From Sclerurus mexicanus (taxonomy: Eukaryota; Chordata; Aves; Passeriformes; Furnariidae): DNA of 64,000 bases. Below, in pieces: positions 35,901 through 48,450 of this stretch. The stretch lies in the NCBI GenBank assembly GCA_013396755.1, contig VWZF01001850.1, positions 42,604 to 106,603 on the forward strand. Reading direction: 5' to 3'. Position 1 is the stretch's first letter; each line of letters begins with the position of its first letter. The translations under genes were made by a program, and so were the position numbers. Under the pieces are notes generated by a model that saw nothing but the letters and a program-made list of their open reading frames with translations, was not told the DNA's origin and did not search any database.

Positions 35901-37494
35901 AACTGGGCAGGGAAAGGAATTAGCCTGGAAAGGGCTTAGCCACTCTTTATATACTCTGTGAGGGGCTTTGAGTCAAAAAGAAGGGGTTTTAAAACAAGCT
36001 AGGGAACTCCAGTATATTGTGGGGATTTAGGGAAAGCTTATTGTGGCATACAGTAGTAGCACTATCATCTTTGACGTGGAAGAGTTGTCCTGAGTTTCCA
36101 AACTCTGTGCTCGGTGATACTAAAAATCGGGGTTTGTTTTTAAGATGTGGAGGAATAAGGCTGACAATATTCAGGAAATAGTTCCAAGAACAATTTGTTT
36201 CATTAGCCATGGATCTGAGGCCCCCTCTGAGAACATATCATCACCTCGGGGGTAAGGAGAGGCAGATCGGGTGAAAGCGTAGGAATGCTCACCAGCTGGA
36301 CCACCAAAACGGGCAGCAGGTGGTTGGGAAGCAGCTTGCTGAAGGTGCAGCTGCTTGGCTGTGCCAAATGGGAAGAGCTGTCCCAGGAAGGCATGCTGGA
36401 AAAGAGCTCCTGCAGGACAATGCTGTGTGAGAGAGAGATTATACGGACTTGACAGGCCTGGGCAAAGAGGGCAGGTTATCCAGGTCTTTCCAGAGCCACT
36501 GAGGGGCTGTTCAGTAACCCAGGAGGGCACTGCCTACGTGGCAGGTGTGCTCTGAGAAATGCTGCCTTGTCTCGCTTACAGTGGAGTGTAAACAAATACC
36601 TTCATCCCCATACTGTGCGATATTCATCCTACTAAGCGTTCAATCACTGGCACCCTGTTGGAGGCAGGGTATGAGCTTGCTCCTGCCAGTGGAGCCGCAC
36701 TTTGTTCAGCACTGCCTGGCACTCCAGCAGCGCTTCCCTTGTGTGGCTGAAGCACCTCTTAAAAAGCTGCGGTCCCTTTGTGGTGCATTTCGTTGCTGCA
36801 CTCTCTGGTGTCAGAGGACATGTGAGAGTTTGGAAAACCTGAAGATGCAAGTGACCTCTCTCTGGCCTGGCTCAGATGCTCACAGGCATTTGCTTCCCAC
36901 TGCTCCTTCAAAGCAGAAATTCCTCTTCTCATGGTATGCCTAATGCTGGAGCACACAGATCTTTGTTGTTTCATAGATTAAGAAACAGATTCAGTTTTAT
37001 TTGTTCTTCTGGGAACCATGGAAGCAGCTGTGGAGATCTGCTGTTCCCGAGGCTACTCTTGGCTGAAAGAAAGCATCTCAGCCACTGCTTTCATAAACCT
37101 CCGGAACAGTTTAGGACCTGGAGTTAGACCTGGATTGGTAAAAGACTGATCAATAAGCTTGAACACAACTTTTGTACAATTTAGAAAAAAAGAGTTCTGA
37201 TCACTTCTTCATGACTGTGTTTAGGTATGCTCCCAGCTGTCCCTTGCAGCTTATTTCTCACAAAAAAAGCATGAGGGGAAAAACCAAACAACAATTATTC
37301 TAGCTACTCTCCTTTTAGATTTTGAAAGGTGATTTTATGAATGTCCTTTCTAACTGTAAATACCTGGAGGGCAATGAGATGGTGGAGTGTTGGGGACGAC
37401 ATGAAATATTTGGTGGTTTCACAGCATCAAGGAAGTCTGAGGTAAACGTATAAGAGACAAGACTAGCTAGTGTATTTGTGTGTAGGGTCAGTTG
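35901..37494. other. GC-richer non-coding stretch with overlapping frames
   Basis: Frames of 119 codons (36171-36530, minus) and 132 codons (36545-36943, plus) occur, with further frames on the opposite strand over the same bases. None shows a domain or residue pattern I know. Simultaneous opening on both strands points to composition. If a gene exists near the CpG patch, this is where its exons should be sought. Confidence 0.45.
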
Positions 37495-37710
37495 AATAGA
37501 ATCACAGAATCATTTAGGCTGGAAAAGACCCTTAAGAGCATTGTGTTCAACTGTTAACCCAGCACTGCCAAGCACACCAATAAACCATGTCCCTAAGTGC
37601 CATATCTATGCATCTTTTAAATACCTCCAGAGTTGGTGACCCAACCACTGCCCTGGGCAGCCTGTTCCAGTGTTTGACAACCTTTTCTGTGGAGAAACTT
37701 TCCTGGTTGG
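37495..37710 (-). mobile_element. CR1 LINE fragment with intact 3' tail
   Basis: The left end carries the family's terminal repeats in reverse complement (AGAATAGAATCACAGAATCA). The 3' UTR order follows: GGCTGGAAAAGACCC, AACCCAGCACTGCCAAG, AAATACCTCCAGAGTTGG, CCCTGGGCAGCCTGTTCCAG and TTTTCTGTGGAGAAACTTTCC. The match stops near 37710, so the element is cut in its 3' UTR. The intact tail marks the true 3' end of the insertion. Confidence 0.95.
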
Positions 37711-40342
37711 TGGAGAAGAACGTAATCCATCTCTATGACCAGTTTTTAATAGCTGCCATTCGCTCTGCTGGGGTGCGCAGAGAGATGATGTGTTGTTAAA
37801 GGATGTTACCATCCAACTTAATCTTTGCTACCAAATTTTGTATAAAATCCATTTTTCTTGTACCATTCTAAACTCATTATTTTGTTTCAAAGAACGGGCT
37901 GGAAGTTATCTTGCTCTCCTCAGACCCTGGGATAGGCAGAGGCATTCTTAGCATGGTATTCTGAAAGCATATCAATGCAAGGAAGAAAAGCCCAATAAAT
38001 CCTTAAAATTAGTTGACAGCATTCAGAAAACATTGTGTGATGCACCTTTATAACCATAGCTTTGAAAACCTGTCTATCATTCCTTCATATTTGGGCCATA
38101 CCTTGGAGAGCAGCTGAAGCCCTGAAGAACTCACTTTCCATGCAGGAAGATTTGTCAGAATTCTGAGTCAAATCCTTTACACTGAGAAGCACAGTGAGCC
38201 AGGTCATGCAGAAACCTGCAATGGATGAGCTAGATGTAACATGTTTTACAAAATTTTGTGTACGGCTGGCTTTTAACTGGTTCTGTGCTAGGAAATTGCA
38301 TTTTGTAACTGGCATGAATAAAATTTTTAAACTGATTCATTCCCCCATTTTCCCCCATAATGTTCACAAACCAGTTTTTATCATTTCAGATTTCATCCCT
38401 TATTTCACCCTCAATCCCACAAACAAGTCTGTAGACACTCAACTAATGGAACAAAACTCAACCTTATCCTTACCAACATGTAAACAGCGTTAGCTGGGTG
38501 TGCAAGTTCACACCTCAGTGAAGAATAGGGTGAAACATGGAAAATTGCCATCTTTGCAGCTGCTACTAGCTGACATGGCAATAAGGCAGATTGCTGTGAG
38601 GACACTGGTACATCTGCTGCCCTGTTTATGGCAATGAACCAGGATGTCTCCATAGTTCCAGCTTCCTTGTGCTGCTCATGTAGTGCAAAGAGATGCTAAT
38701 AAGGCCACAAACACCTCATAAAGAATGAACATTTTGAAGGAGAAAAGAAATCGTTCTCACCTAAGCCTGCCAGACTTGAGTTTCTTTCATGTGAGTCCTT
38801 CTCTTCTCCCTCTTACATAATGAAGGGTAAATTTTGGGAACTGGTGTACTGCTACAGCCATCCACTAATGGCCTATTCCAAAATTACAGTTTAGCACAAC
38901 TTAGTAATTACTGTTATCCACAGGGAGGGAGTGAAACGCCTTTAAAACAGCTCCTAAGAATATATTGAAGGGAGTCCTCGCACAGGAAAGAATTTAACCC
39001 CAAAGCTTTGAAAAGAGACAAAACCTTTGATCTTGATCATTTGCTACGGCCTGAGTGCACAGCTCAGGGCAGAAACATTGGCCTCTGCTATCTTCAGAGC
39101 CGGGGATGGCTGCATGCCAAACACGACCTCTGGAGTCCAAGCATAAGGGCGGATCTAAATAACACTGGCTACCAACAGCCCAGAGGGCAGGAGTGCAGGA
39201 GCTGAGAGTGAAGTGGGGCAAGCAATATCATTGCCATGCATCCTATTTTGGCAGCAAAGTGAGGTGTTGATTTTGAGAATGCCATCTCTAAGTTGTCTCT
39301 CGAAATAATATAATCCTCTTATTTCCTGCTTCACCAGTTTTAAGGTCGCATTGGTCTTCTGGGACAGTGTAAAGCTGCTGTAGCTTCATCAGGGAAAATC
39401 TTGGCTATTCCTCTTAGAGCAAAGCTTGACTGTCTGAGATGTTGTAGAAAGGATCATGAATCTCAGTAACCCTCTGAAAGTGCAGTATACACAAATAATC
39501 TTTGTGCCTGCAATTCTCTCCTGGCCTGGATGCTAAGGCAGTTTTTAATGAGGATTTGGCTCTGAGTTCATGTTTCCATGAAATGCTCACAATCTTATTT
39601 TCCAGCCCCCTCAATAATACCTATGTGCACAAGAATAATAAAGTCTCGTGTACAAATATGCAGAACCACATGCCAGTTCTTTAGCTTTCCAACCCTTCCA
39701 AGGGCTCCAACAGGGTGGCATTAGAGAGGAGGCAGAAGGAGAGCTAAGATGCTGACTACCAGAACAAGGAGCAAAGCACATGCACCACTTTGTCAGGTCA
39801 GATCTTTATTCTGGCACTGAAGACACAGCTATAGACTGACAGAAAGTGTGTATTACCCAGGCAGCAAGAAGACAACAGTGAAAGGATCAAGGCCTGTTAA
39901 ACCAGGATACAGCTGTCCCCAGAGAACTTGATCCTGGCCAACGGGCTTTGGCAAGGAACATTTCACATGCAATAGCTGTATTTTGCTGTGGATGATTGCC
40001 TAAATCCCAGCTTAAAGTAGTTAAGTGCTCTATTCCCCCTCACATGAAATCTCAGTGTGATAAGTCTGGGAGAGAAGGATGCAAAAATAAGTAAAAATTA
40101 GGTTTTATCTGGTTTTTGAAGCATCTTTTCTATCCTCTTTTCATTATGAAAAGAAATATATAGGGAATGTGTTGACATCACCTTGTTGCTTCCTTAAGGT
40201 TAAACAAAATTATGGGAGATGGTGGGAAGAGAAAAAGATAGGCTGAAATGATAAAACGAGGAAAACTGCAAAATCTGGATCATTCATCCTAAAATTAAGA
40301 AGTCTAATGATGATCAGAGGAGTACCAAAAGATCATGCAACG
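37711..40342. other. Non-coding DNA between two CR1 fragments
   Basis: Only short frames on both strands are present, with no recognised repeat or exon. Confidence 0.5.
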
Positions 40343-40572
40343 CAGAATCATAGAATCTGCTGAGTTGGAAGGGACCCCTCAGGATCATCCAATCCAACTT
40401 CTGGCCCCGCACAGGACATCCCAAGAATCACACTGTGTGCTTGAGAGCATTGTCCAAATGATTCTTGCACTCTGACAGCTTGGTGCTGTGACCACTTCCT
40501 AACCACCCTCTGGGTGAAAACCCTTTTTCTGGTATCTAACCTAAACTTCCCCTGACACAACTTCATGCTGTT
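40343..40572 (-). mobile_element. CR1 LINE fragment with 3' tail
   Basis: It opens with CAGAATCATAGAATC, the reverse complement of the CR1 tail units. It continues with GAGTTGGAAGGGACCCCTCA, GATCATCCAATCCAACTTC and the CCTGACACAACTTCATGC part. The wording of the middle differs from the 37.5 kb copy, so the two probably belong to different CR1 subfamilies. It is truncated at its 5' side (right) near 40572 and has no coding part. Confidence 0.93.
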
Positions 40573-43500
40573 AAATAAATGCCATTCACTGACTTCTCAA
40601 AAATTGGCATTACCCTTAAGAAGAAATGAGTAGTGATAAACCATTAAAGTCATGGTACAAGGTTTTCTTGTACTTGCAAGATAAATAAAATGATTGACTG
40701 TTTCTATGCAGGAAAACACAACCTTGAAAAAGAAGCATTTGTATTTTAGGGAGAATGAATGAAGTGGAAGTGTCTGCATAGCAGAGTGGACCATCACAGG
40801 AATAAAGCTATCTGGAAGGGTTCAAAAGGTAGCTGTCTGTGCAGCGCAGTCACTTATTTGTGACCAGAAAACCCTTTGACATTAACAATTCTACTGGGCA
40901 GTGACAGTGACATCAAGTGGATACATTAGTGAATTAAACAACTAAGTTACTCTGATATAGGAGATAGTGTAGTTTAATAATGATTCGACTGAAAAGTGCT
41001 TCTGCCATAAAACAGATTAAAAAGTGTCTTGCCCTTTGAGAGACTTTGTGTTCATGAGTGCAGCATCCCCTCCCTCCATCTTCATATGGAGTGTAAACTC
41101 CATTTTATTTATTGGAACTTATTTATTGAAATGTATTTATTTATTATAATTTATTTATTTATTTATTGGAGGGAAAATGGGGAAATTTTCCAAAGCGGCT
41201 GAGAAAAGAGTAAAAAATTAAAAGCTTCATCCTTCCAGATACAAATAGCAGTGGTTCATGAATGCACAATTAGTCCGAGAAAACTCAGATGCATAAAATA
41301 GGGTTGCCTGAGGCTCTTTTAACTTCTTTACAACAGTCCTGTAGTAGCCATTTAGTTATCCAGTAATGCCAAGCAGCTGCTGATGACTTCATTATCCACA
41401 AAGTATGCATGCATACACCCCAAACAAGCCTACTGCAAATGTATTCACACCATTAAATTTAGAGCAAGGCACCAAAGCATTTTTTAAACACATTGGGACT
41501 CTTTAATGAAAAGAGTTTTCTTCTCTATGTGGGTAGAAATATTCAAATGCAAAATCTTCAGCATAGCTTTATTCTAAGATAAAAACACACCATTTTCACC
41601 ATGAAAGTGGTGGCAGTGTCTCTTTTATTTTCATCTGCCAGCACCCCTGTTTCAACCATATACTCCCATGTGACCAATACTCCCATCTCAGCCTAAGTGC
41701 CTGCCACTCACTGGAACTTTTCTTTATTAGAACATTTTATTAGAGGGTTTGTACTGCTTACTCAGCACTGCTGGAGTAGCGCCTTGCAAATGAAATCAAC
41801 AATGATGGTCAAGTGTGTAGTGGACTTTGTGGAATACCAACACTCTCTTTTGGTAAAGACAGGCTTGCGTTTTGTCTTGATTTTTCTCAGTGTCAGCCTG
41901 CTCACTACCAGGCAAATTTAAGTGTTTTAAACCTAGATTAGCTGCTGACACAACCTTTGATGGAATGGCCCCATAAAAGGCACTACAGATAAGAAGGCAG
42001 CAAAATTTCTTTTGGATCATTTTTGTTGCCTACAGCTTACCACCACACAGACCATGTGTGAATATCACTTTGATCTGTGTGGATGGAAGTCCACAGAAAA
42101 GCAAAATCTTGCATTAGGGTGAGGCATCCTCGTGTTTTCCCCTCGGAAGGTGTGGCAGTGAGGAGCTGCACTGCTGGGCAGCAGCATCCTCCAGGTATTA
42201 AGCATATATCTCCAGAGACTCTTGCCTTCTTCAGTTTTACAGAGGTTCCAGAGTGATCTCCACTATCTTCATCTAATACCTACTAGAGCCTTTACTAGGA
42301 CAAGGTTAGCTTTTTTGCCCATGTGAAGTTTAGGACTTTTCCATTATGATGAATCTTTTCTCCCTGGCCTTCTCCAGTGTACAGATTAAGGTTCCCTGGG
42401 AGACTCACTGAAGGAGGGGTTTTCTCCATTTTTTTATGTTGCCCTGTGCAGCTTGGGTGGCTCCCAACTTTGCTCCCATTTTGGATGAGAGCACATGAAA
42501 AAGCAGATAGGAGTACCAACAAAGGCGGGCTGTTTTTGTTTTAAGTGGGGCTATGATGGTTCTTTCATTCAGCTTTCATCCTTAGAAACAACATTCCCTT
42601 AGACTGTAAATCTGTTTTAAAAGGACAAATGTCTGTCTTTGCCTGCTTCTGTATGTACATACCCTGTCCCCTCGGAGGCCTGTGTTGGTCTCCACAGAGG
42701 TGCCAGCCTTTGTTGTAGCAAAGTGACTATACTGAAAATCAATAGTAGAGCTAAGCACAGTAATACCCTCTGTGTGCTTCAGCTTCCAAGACCAAACATC
42801 TTCTGCTCTCAAAGAAATGCCGAGAGGAAATTAGAAATATTTTTTAAAAAAACCTTTATAACATATTGTGAATGTATCTTTGCTAGAGATGGATAAGTGA
42901 AACTGGGAGTTGGTATTTGTCACTTCAGAAAAAACTTTAGAGAAGTATACCGTAGCTCTTATCTTACTGTTGACAAGTACCTTGCAAAGGAATTATTTTT
43001 GAAAGGGTATGGAGGAAAACAGAACGCAAATACTGCCATAAGTAAACCTGAGATTACTTGCCTTATGAAGACTTTAGGCTTCCAGGGGGACGAAAAATAA
43101 AAAAAGCCCAGGAGAAACTGTTTTCTAGTGTAGAACTGCAAACGATTTGTTCTAATGCTTTAGAGACCACTGCTCATATTTCCCTATTCAAATCTACATG
43201 AACAAGCTTTCTTCCCTACAAAGCCATTGTAATGTACTTAGGCCAGGAAAACAATGAAAAGCCAAGACATTTGTAGAACTTCAGCATTAGCACATAGCTA
43301 AATAATAATTCTAAAGAGTGTGCTAATGCAATATAAACCTGCATGAGATCCGTGTTTTGTTGTTCAGATTTCTTGTCAATGTCAAAGAAAGAATAATGCC
43401 TAACAATTAGAATTTGTGATGCTGTCACTGGAGGAAAGGATTTCATTGCATGTCTATAGGGATTGTCTTATCAGGCCATTTGGATGCAAGATTGTGATGG

Positions 43501-45499
43501 TAAAACTATTCCACTATATGCCTAGACCCTATGACTATTGCATTGCAATGCTGTTAAGGTGTTGGAGCATAAAGATTTTGCTAGAATGATTCTGAAGCTA
43601 ATATATCCAAATATGATGATCTCAGGGTAGCTTGTTTTCCCAACAATTTTTAAAAGCAGATAAAAAGAAAAGAAAACCCCAAACCAATACTGAAGGTTGT
43701 TAAGGTTCGTGAAGAGCACTCCAATTTAGTAATGCACATAAATTCAGACACTTCTGTATTATTATAGCACCAGTTGGTTCATGAAATTGTGAGATACAAT
43801 GCATAGAGTTGGAATAGAGAACTTTAATTTGGAAGATTTTCTATTTTTGTGATATTTTGGCACTTGAATGTAGGCAGCTTTAGTATTCCTAGAGCTCCTG
43901 AAGGGAAGACCAAGCATAGTCTTGAAATCTTTCTCAGATGTCAAATGTTTAATTGTTTCTATTAGCGGCTTTAATGCTCTATTCATACAGAGTTAAAATC
44001 GACTGATGGGGTTGCATACCCTTTCAGAATATGCAATACAATTTTATTTACATTTTTAAAGGTAAAAAAATGTATCATCCCTGCCTTAAAGCCTTAACTC
44101 TGCCCCCAGACTTAAGAGCAGTAGGGCTAATGGGAATGTGTATGTACGCTGCAGCCACGGCACGTGTCTGACATACCATCCCCTTGGCAACCTCTTGTCT
44201 CATTTATCTTCTTGAATGCTCGGCTAACCTTCTCTATCTTATAGGCAGCTGCTCTGATTGGCACAGATGTTAATTAAACTAGGTAGTAACAGTGCACGCA
44301 CTGGAAAGGCGGCCCTCAGAGCTAAAACAGATCCTAGTCCGCACCACCACCCCACTGCCATGCTCAGTTTTGTGCTTTGTGGAAGGAATGAAACATAACA
44401 AACTTATCCATGTTCCTGAGATTTGCAACTGTCTATAAGGTGCCTGGTGATGGCAGAAGTAGGGACAGGGCAAGCATCAACTGGTGGCAACAGGTAGCAA
44501 ATGGAGGGTACTGGTGATCTGGAGATGTGGATGAATCACTGGTAATCACTAACACCTAAATTAAACTCTGTTTTCTCTGTCTGTGGGTAGAAATTTTATT
44601 TTTCTTCATTTGAGCACTGCATCCTGCAATGTTTTGTGTTGCCGAGTTGGTTGAGTATTCTTTTAGGGTGAAATATAGCATGTGGGTGTAAAACAGAATT
44701 AAAATTATAAGAAACAGGCTAAGGCATCCTTCAACTCTATTTGCTTTTCTTAAATTTTTCATCGAATATTTTGGAAATTTTTCTCATAGAAATTTTCACA
44801 GTGACTTTCTTTGTTATTAAAGAAAAATCACAGCTCTAAGGTGGTCCTAACCATGAAAAGGACAAATCAGGAAGTTTCCTCTGAAAATCCCATTGCCACA
44901 CTGCTGTAACACCCATTCACAGAACACTGCAAAGGGCAGGATGAACTCCGAGGAGATGCTGATACATGAACGTCATTGGACACTGTACACTTTAAGGCCA
45001 CATGCTTACTTCAACTTTAACAAATCCCTACCCAATTCTCTGATCAGTAGCAGAGCATTGGGCTGCCTTCACCTGTTCACCTTACATCAAGCTGTGATGC
45101 AGGTACAATCTGAACCTTAAATTTTGAAAGTTTGGCTGCCCCCAAAGTGATGAAAATTAGGAACTGGATAGAAGCAATCAAAAACAGGTACATCACACTC
45201 GGTTTGGATCCATCACTGAACTTTCATGCAAAGTGAAAAATAAAATTAATTCTTGAGTGTCACCTATCTCTTTGAGGATGCCATGAGAATTCCTTCCTCA
45301 GATGGCCCAGAGCAATGTTTTTATCTTCAGATCTGAAGAACAAAGATTTTTCAGAGCAGAAAATTGGTGGATTGTGCACTTCAATTAAAATGGTTTGCTA
45401 TGAGAGAGGAAATGTATTTGCTATCATTTTTACTAACTGCTTTAGATTCACTTGGTTCCAGATGTAGGATCAGAAACTAGCCCGTTGTTGATGTTTAAA
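40573..45499. other. AT-rich non-coding DNA
   Basis: The stretch contains an ATTT-type simple repeat at 41102-41168. Frames of up to about 85 codons occur without recognisable products. No further repeat family is recognised. Confidence 0.5.
41102..41168. repeat. (ATTT)n simple repeat, imperfect
   Basis: Tetranucleotide ATTT units are interrupted twice by short non-repeat bases (GGAAC and GAAATG) and end in four to five clean units. It is a typical vertebrate microsatellite. Confidence 0.9.
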
Positions 45500-46662
45500 C
45501 AGATACTTCAAGATTGAGAGTGTCTGGACCAGACTGCTCTGCAATCAAAGCTGTGAGCATTGAGCAGAAATTCTCTGTACTCCTAGGTAAGAAATTACCT
45601 GCTGATAACTGCAGCCGCCAGTCAGTCTTCCCTCTCATCACTCCTCTCCCTCCATTCTGTGGGGCACCGCAGCTCCAAAAGTGCTCTCTTTCCCATGGTG
45701 TGCAACCTGAATAGTTAAGGCTCTGAAAGGTCTCAGAGGATGTTACCAGGCTCAAGTCATTACCCCTCTCCCCAGCCAACATGCTGCTTTAAGAACCTTA
45801 TGCTCTGTTTGCCTTGATCCTCCTTGCTGGTGCAGTTAGATGTGCTGTGCTTCCCCTTGCCTTGTCCTACCAGTCATGATTTAAAATACATCAGAATATG
45901 ACCCCATTTTATTGTAATGGTGGACTGTTTGCTGCACACAGAGGAGGTAGGAAGCTTCTCTAAGCTCCCTGTCTTTTTGAATCAAGAAATCTTATGGTCT
46001 CACACATCCTATGCCAAGCTCATAGGACCTGAACCTCTGTAAAAGTAGAGAAACACTACTGCCATTACAGTATTAAAAGTACAGTCCTTGGCTTTGTGTG
46101 CCCATCAGAGAGCCTACTCTTGAACTGCAAACATTATATAGGTAGCACTGAGTATCAGTTTCTTCTATTTCCAAAAATTAATTAAGTAATAATTTAAAAA
46201 ATTCCTCTTATCCACCTAAACTGCTGCTTTTCCAAGACATTTCTGATCAATAACCATACTCCTATACTTACTCTGTTTAGGGCTATCACCATACAGTTTC
46301 TGTAGCTTGTGAAACTGTTCAGTTTAATTTTGTGCTATCACATTTTTCAAACAGAATGCAGAAGAATAAAGGAAGACACAGTCTAGGAGCTGAAACAAAC
46401 ACCAAAGCCCCATCAGTATGTATCAGAACTTTGTAATTAATAGGTTTCAGCTCCCTTATAAAAGGATTAAATCATTTGTCCCTATTTCGTTGCCAGAAAA
46501 ATCTCAATGTTCTTGTATTAAATATAATATATATTCATATATATTTTTTTTCCTGAGTGAGTTCCAAAAACAGGCCATCAGCTCTAAGAAGTACTTGTTA
46601 ATACCTCCATCATATGACAGCATTTGTTTGAAATATTTGCATGCCATATAGTTCAGAGTACC
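45500..46662. other. Non-coding DNA with overlapping frames
   Basis: A minus frame (45495-45782, 95 codons) and a plus frame (45514-45714, 66 codons) cover the same bases, and neither is recognised. An in-frame CTAG|GTAAGA donor-like site lies at about 45586-45592, but its acceptor side is poor. Confidence 0.45.
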
Positions 46663-46682
46663 TTTTTTTTTTTTTTTTTTTT
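46663..46682. repeat. Poly-T run of 20
   Basis: Twenty consecutive T are followed by CCCAGGC. The run plus CAG is a formally strong acceptor-like signal, but no open exon with a donor follows. Alternatively it is the tail of an inserted minus-strand retroposon too diverged to identify. Confidence 0.9.
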
Positions 46683-46831
46683 CCCAGGCAATAGCTAAAA
46701 ATTTTACTATGGTATTAAGAAATTTTAATGACTGTTAAAAGGTTCCCTAATGACTATAATAAAGGACAATATTTTATTGATGTCAGCAACTAGCAGTTGA
46801 CTTATGCAGAACTACTTTTTAATCTTCTGGT

Positions 46832-47394
46832 TTGCTCTGTTCTTATGCATCTTTGCTTCAATTCTTAGAGCAAAACCTTCTGATGCATCTCAGCTGTTAC
46901 TTAATAGGTTTACTAATAGTGCTAAAGAAGTCAATGCTGAAGTTACTTAATAAATTAAGTGCTGTCTCTCTAGCACATATTCAATTTTTCATGCTCTTTT
47001 CATGCTCATCTTCATTTACATTTGGACAGCTGTCTATGAATCTGTCCAATGGCTCCCATAGGCTGGAAATCCAAAGACTCATTGTTTACGCCACAGTAAG
47101 TTTTCCAAGACATCATCAGAAGATCCAAAATACGATTCAGAGGTAAAGAAGACATTCCAGGCTTGGATGGGCAATCCATTGATTGCCATCTACTTTGGTA
47201 ACAGAAATTCAAGCATCACTTTGCTACTATCTGATACTCTTTCCTTAGTGTCTATAGAAGCGCCTGTGATGATCTATCAGGTCATCCCGGAAATCTACAA
47301 GGAGAAAGGTAGAAAGTCTTTCAAAAACTGCAAAAAAATCATAGAATCAAGTCAGATGTTTTTTCCTGAGTACACCCACACGATACAGAAATGA
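46832..47394 (+). other. Exon-like open stretches of uncertain status
   Basis: Two plus frames follow each other, 46832-47146 (104 codons) and 47167-47394 (75 codons). Inside the first, a GTAAGT donor-like site follows ACGCCACA at about 47095. Inside the second, 47249-47308 is bordered by a good acceptor (CTCTTTCCTTAG) and a GTAGAA donor, is 60 nt long and reads SIEAPVMIYQVIPEIYKEK. A minus frame (47012-47212) overlaps. I recognise no protein. Two frames of the 60-nt stretch are open, which weakens the coding case. Confidence 0.2.
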
Positions 47395-47403
47395 GATGTG
47401 GCT

Positions 47404-47580
47404 GGGGTTCTGGTATATCTACACTTCTGATTTACTGTATGACCTTGGGCAAGTCACTCCTCCTTTTTGTGCCTTTGTTTCTGTATCTGCATTACAGAAA
47501 TAATAATTACATTTTCTGCTTCACACAGTTCTTCTGAGGCTTATTTACTGTTATCAATACACAAAGCTTCACAAAATAGT
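47404..47580 (+). mobile_element. MIR-type SINE
   Basis: This is the clearest MIR in the window: GGGTTCTGG, then TGTATGACCTTGGGCAAGTC, TTTTGTGCCTTTGTTTC, GTATCTGCATTACAGAAATAA, TTCTTCTGAGGC and ATACACAAAGCTTC. It matches the consensus order from the promoter-distal half through the core and into the 3' part. MIRs were active before the amniote radiation and are inactive today. The element is transcriptionally inert as far as sequence shows. Confidence 0.88.
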
Positions 47581-48089
47581 GAAATTATTATAAAAAATAT
47601 GTCAATCTACAGTGACCATTGAGAATAACAAATTCAGAACCAGTTCTTATGGGAGTTCTGATTTCTGGCCCCACTATCCCAGCCATCTATCTGAGAGGAA
47701 AAGCTCTTAAAGAGTTGCATTGTCAGTGAAAGGCAGTAGTATCAAAGCCCCATGGTTGCTCCAGCCTCTAAATGCTAGTGCAAGAATATAAAGGTGAAGC
47801 ACATGCATGGCTGGAGCAACCCCATTAACTGTGTGAGAGAGAATTAACAGGGAGAAAGTCTAACACACCGACTGGCTCCAAGCCCTGGCTGAGCTGGTGG
47901 TTGCACAGCAGAGCACAGCCCTTTTAAATCACACTGCCCTCTCGTTTTAATCCTTGCAGAATGCTGAAATCATATTATTTTTGATCACTTCATTCGATTG
48001 CCTCAACTGGTCAAAAATGGGTTTGGAGCCATGTCTTGCACATGGAAGGTGAAAGATGGAAAGGATGTAGGCATGAAGTCTGGCAGTTA

Positions 48090-48430
48090 CTTGCAACTTA
48101 TTAGTGGACCTCCCTGGTCCTTGCAGAGATTAGGAGACCACAAATTAACAGAAGCAATTAATTAATCAGACGTAAGCTGCTGGACTCAATCCGGGGGAAT
48201 GGGGAGGACAACAATCCACGAGGTCAGAATCGAGCCTTAATGAGCCCTTCTGGCCTCAGACCCTGTGACTATTCAATTAGGCACGAGACCTCACTGTGTG
48301 CCAAAAGGCCTTTTGCCTCAGCCTCCGGTGCTGCAGCTCGGCGCTGCTCCGCGTGGCACCTTGTGCCAAGCCACAGACCTTGCCCTGGAAGTCTGGACCG
48401 CTGTTAAACGCCGGGTAGTTGGACTGCTCT
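48090..48430. promoter_or_regulatory. Candidate conserved regulatory element: homeodomain core plus CpG-retaining patch
   Basis: A CAATTAATTAATCAG core lies at 48155-48169, with a second homeodomain-like word (CAATTAG) near 48274-48280. I count 13 CpG dinucleotides from 48171 to 48413. A perfect 14-bp palindrome, CAAAAGGCCTTTTG, is at 48302-48315. A TGGCAC/GTGCCA hairpin with a 3-base loop is at 48354-48368. A short frame at 48265-48450 has no recognisable product. The mix of AT-rich core, GC-rich side and kept CpG is what developmental enhancers often look like, but conservation cannot be tested here. Confidence 0.35.
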
Positions 48431-48450
48431 GGATCTCAGCCCTGAAATGA

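Noticed and set aside
47338..47353. AATCATAGAATCAAG, reminiscent of the CR1 tail in reverse complement.
   Set aside because: The sequence that follows has none of the CR1 3' UTR words, so one short match is not enough.
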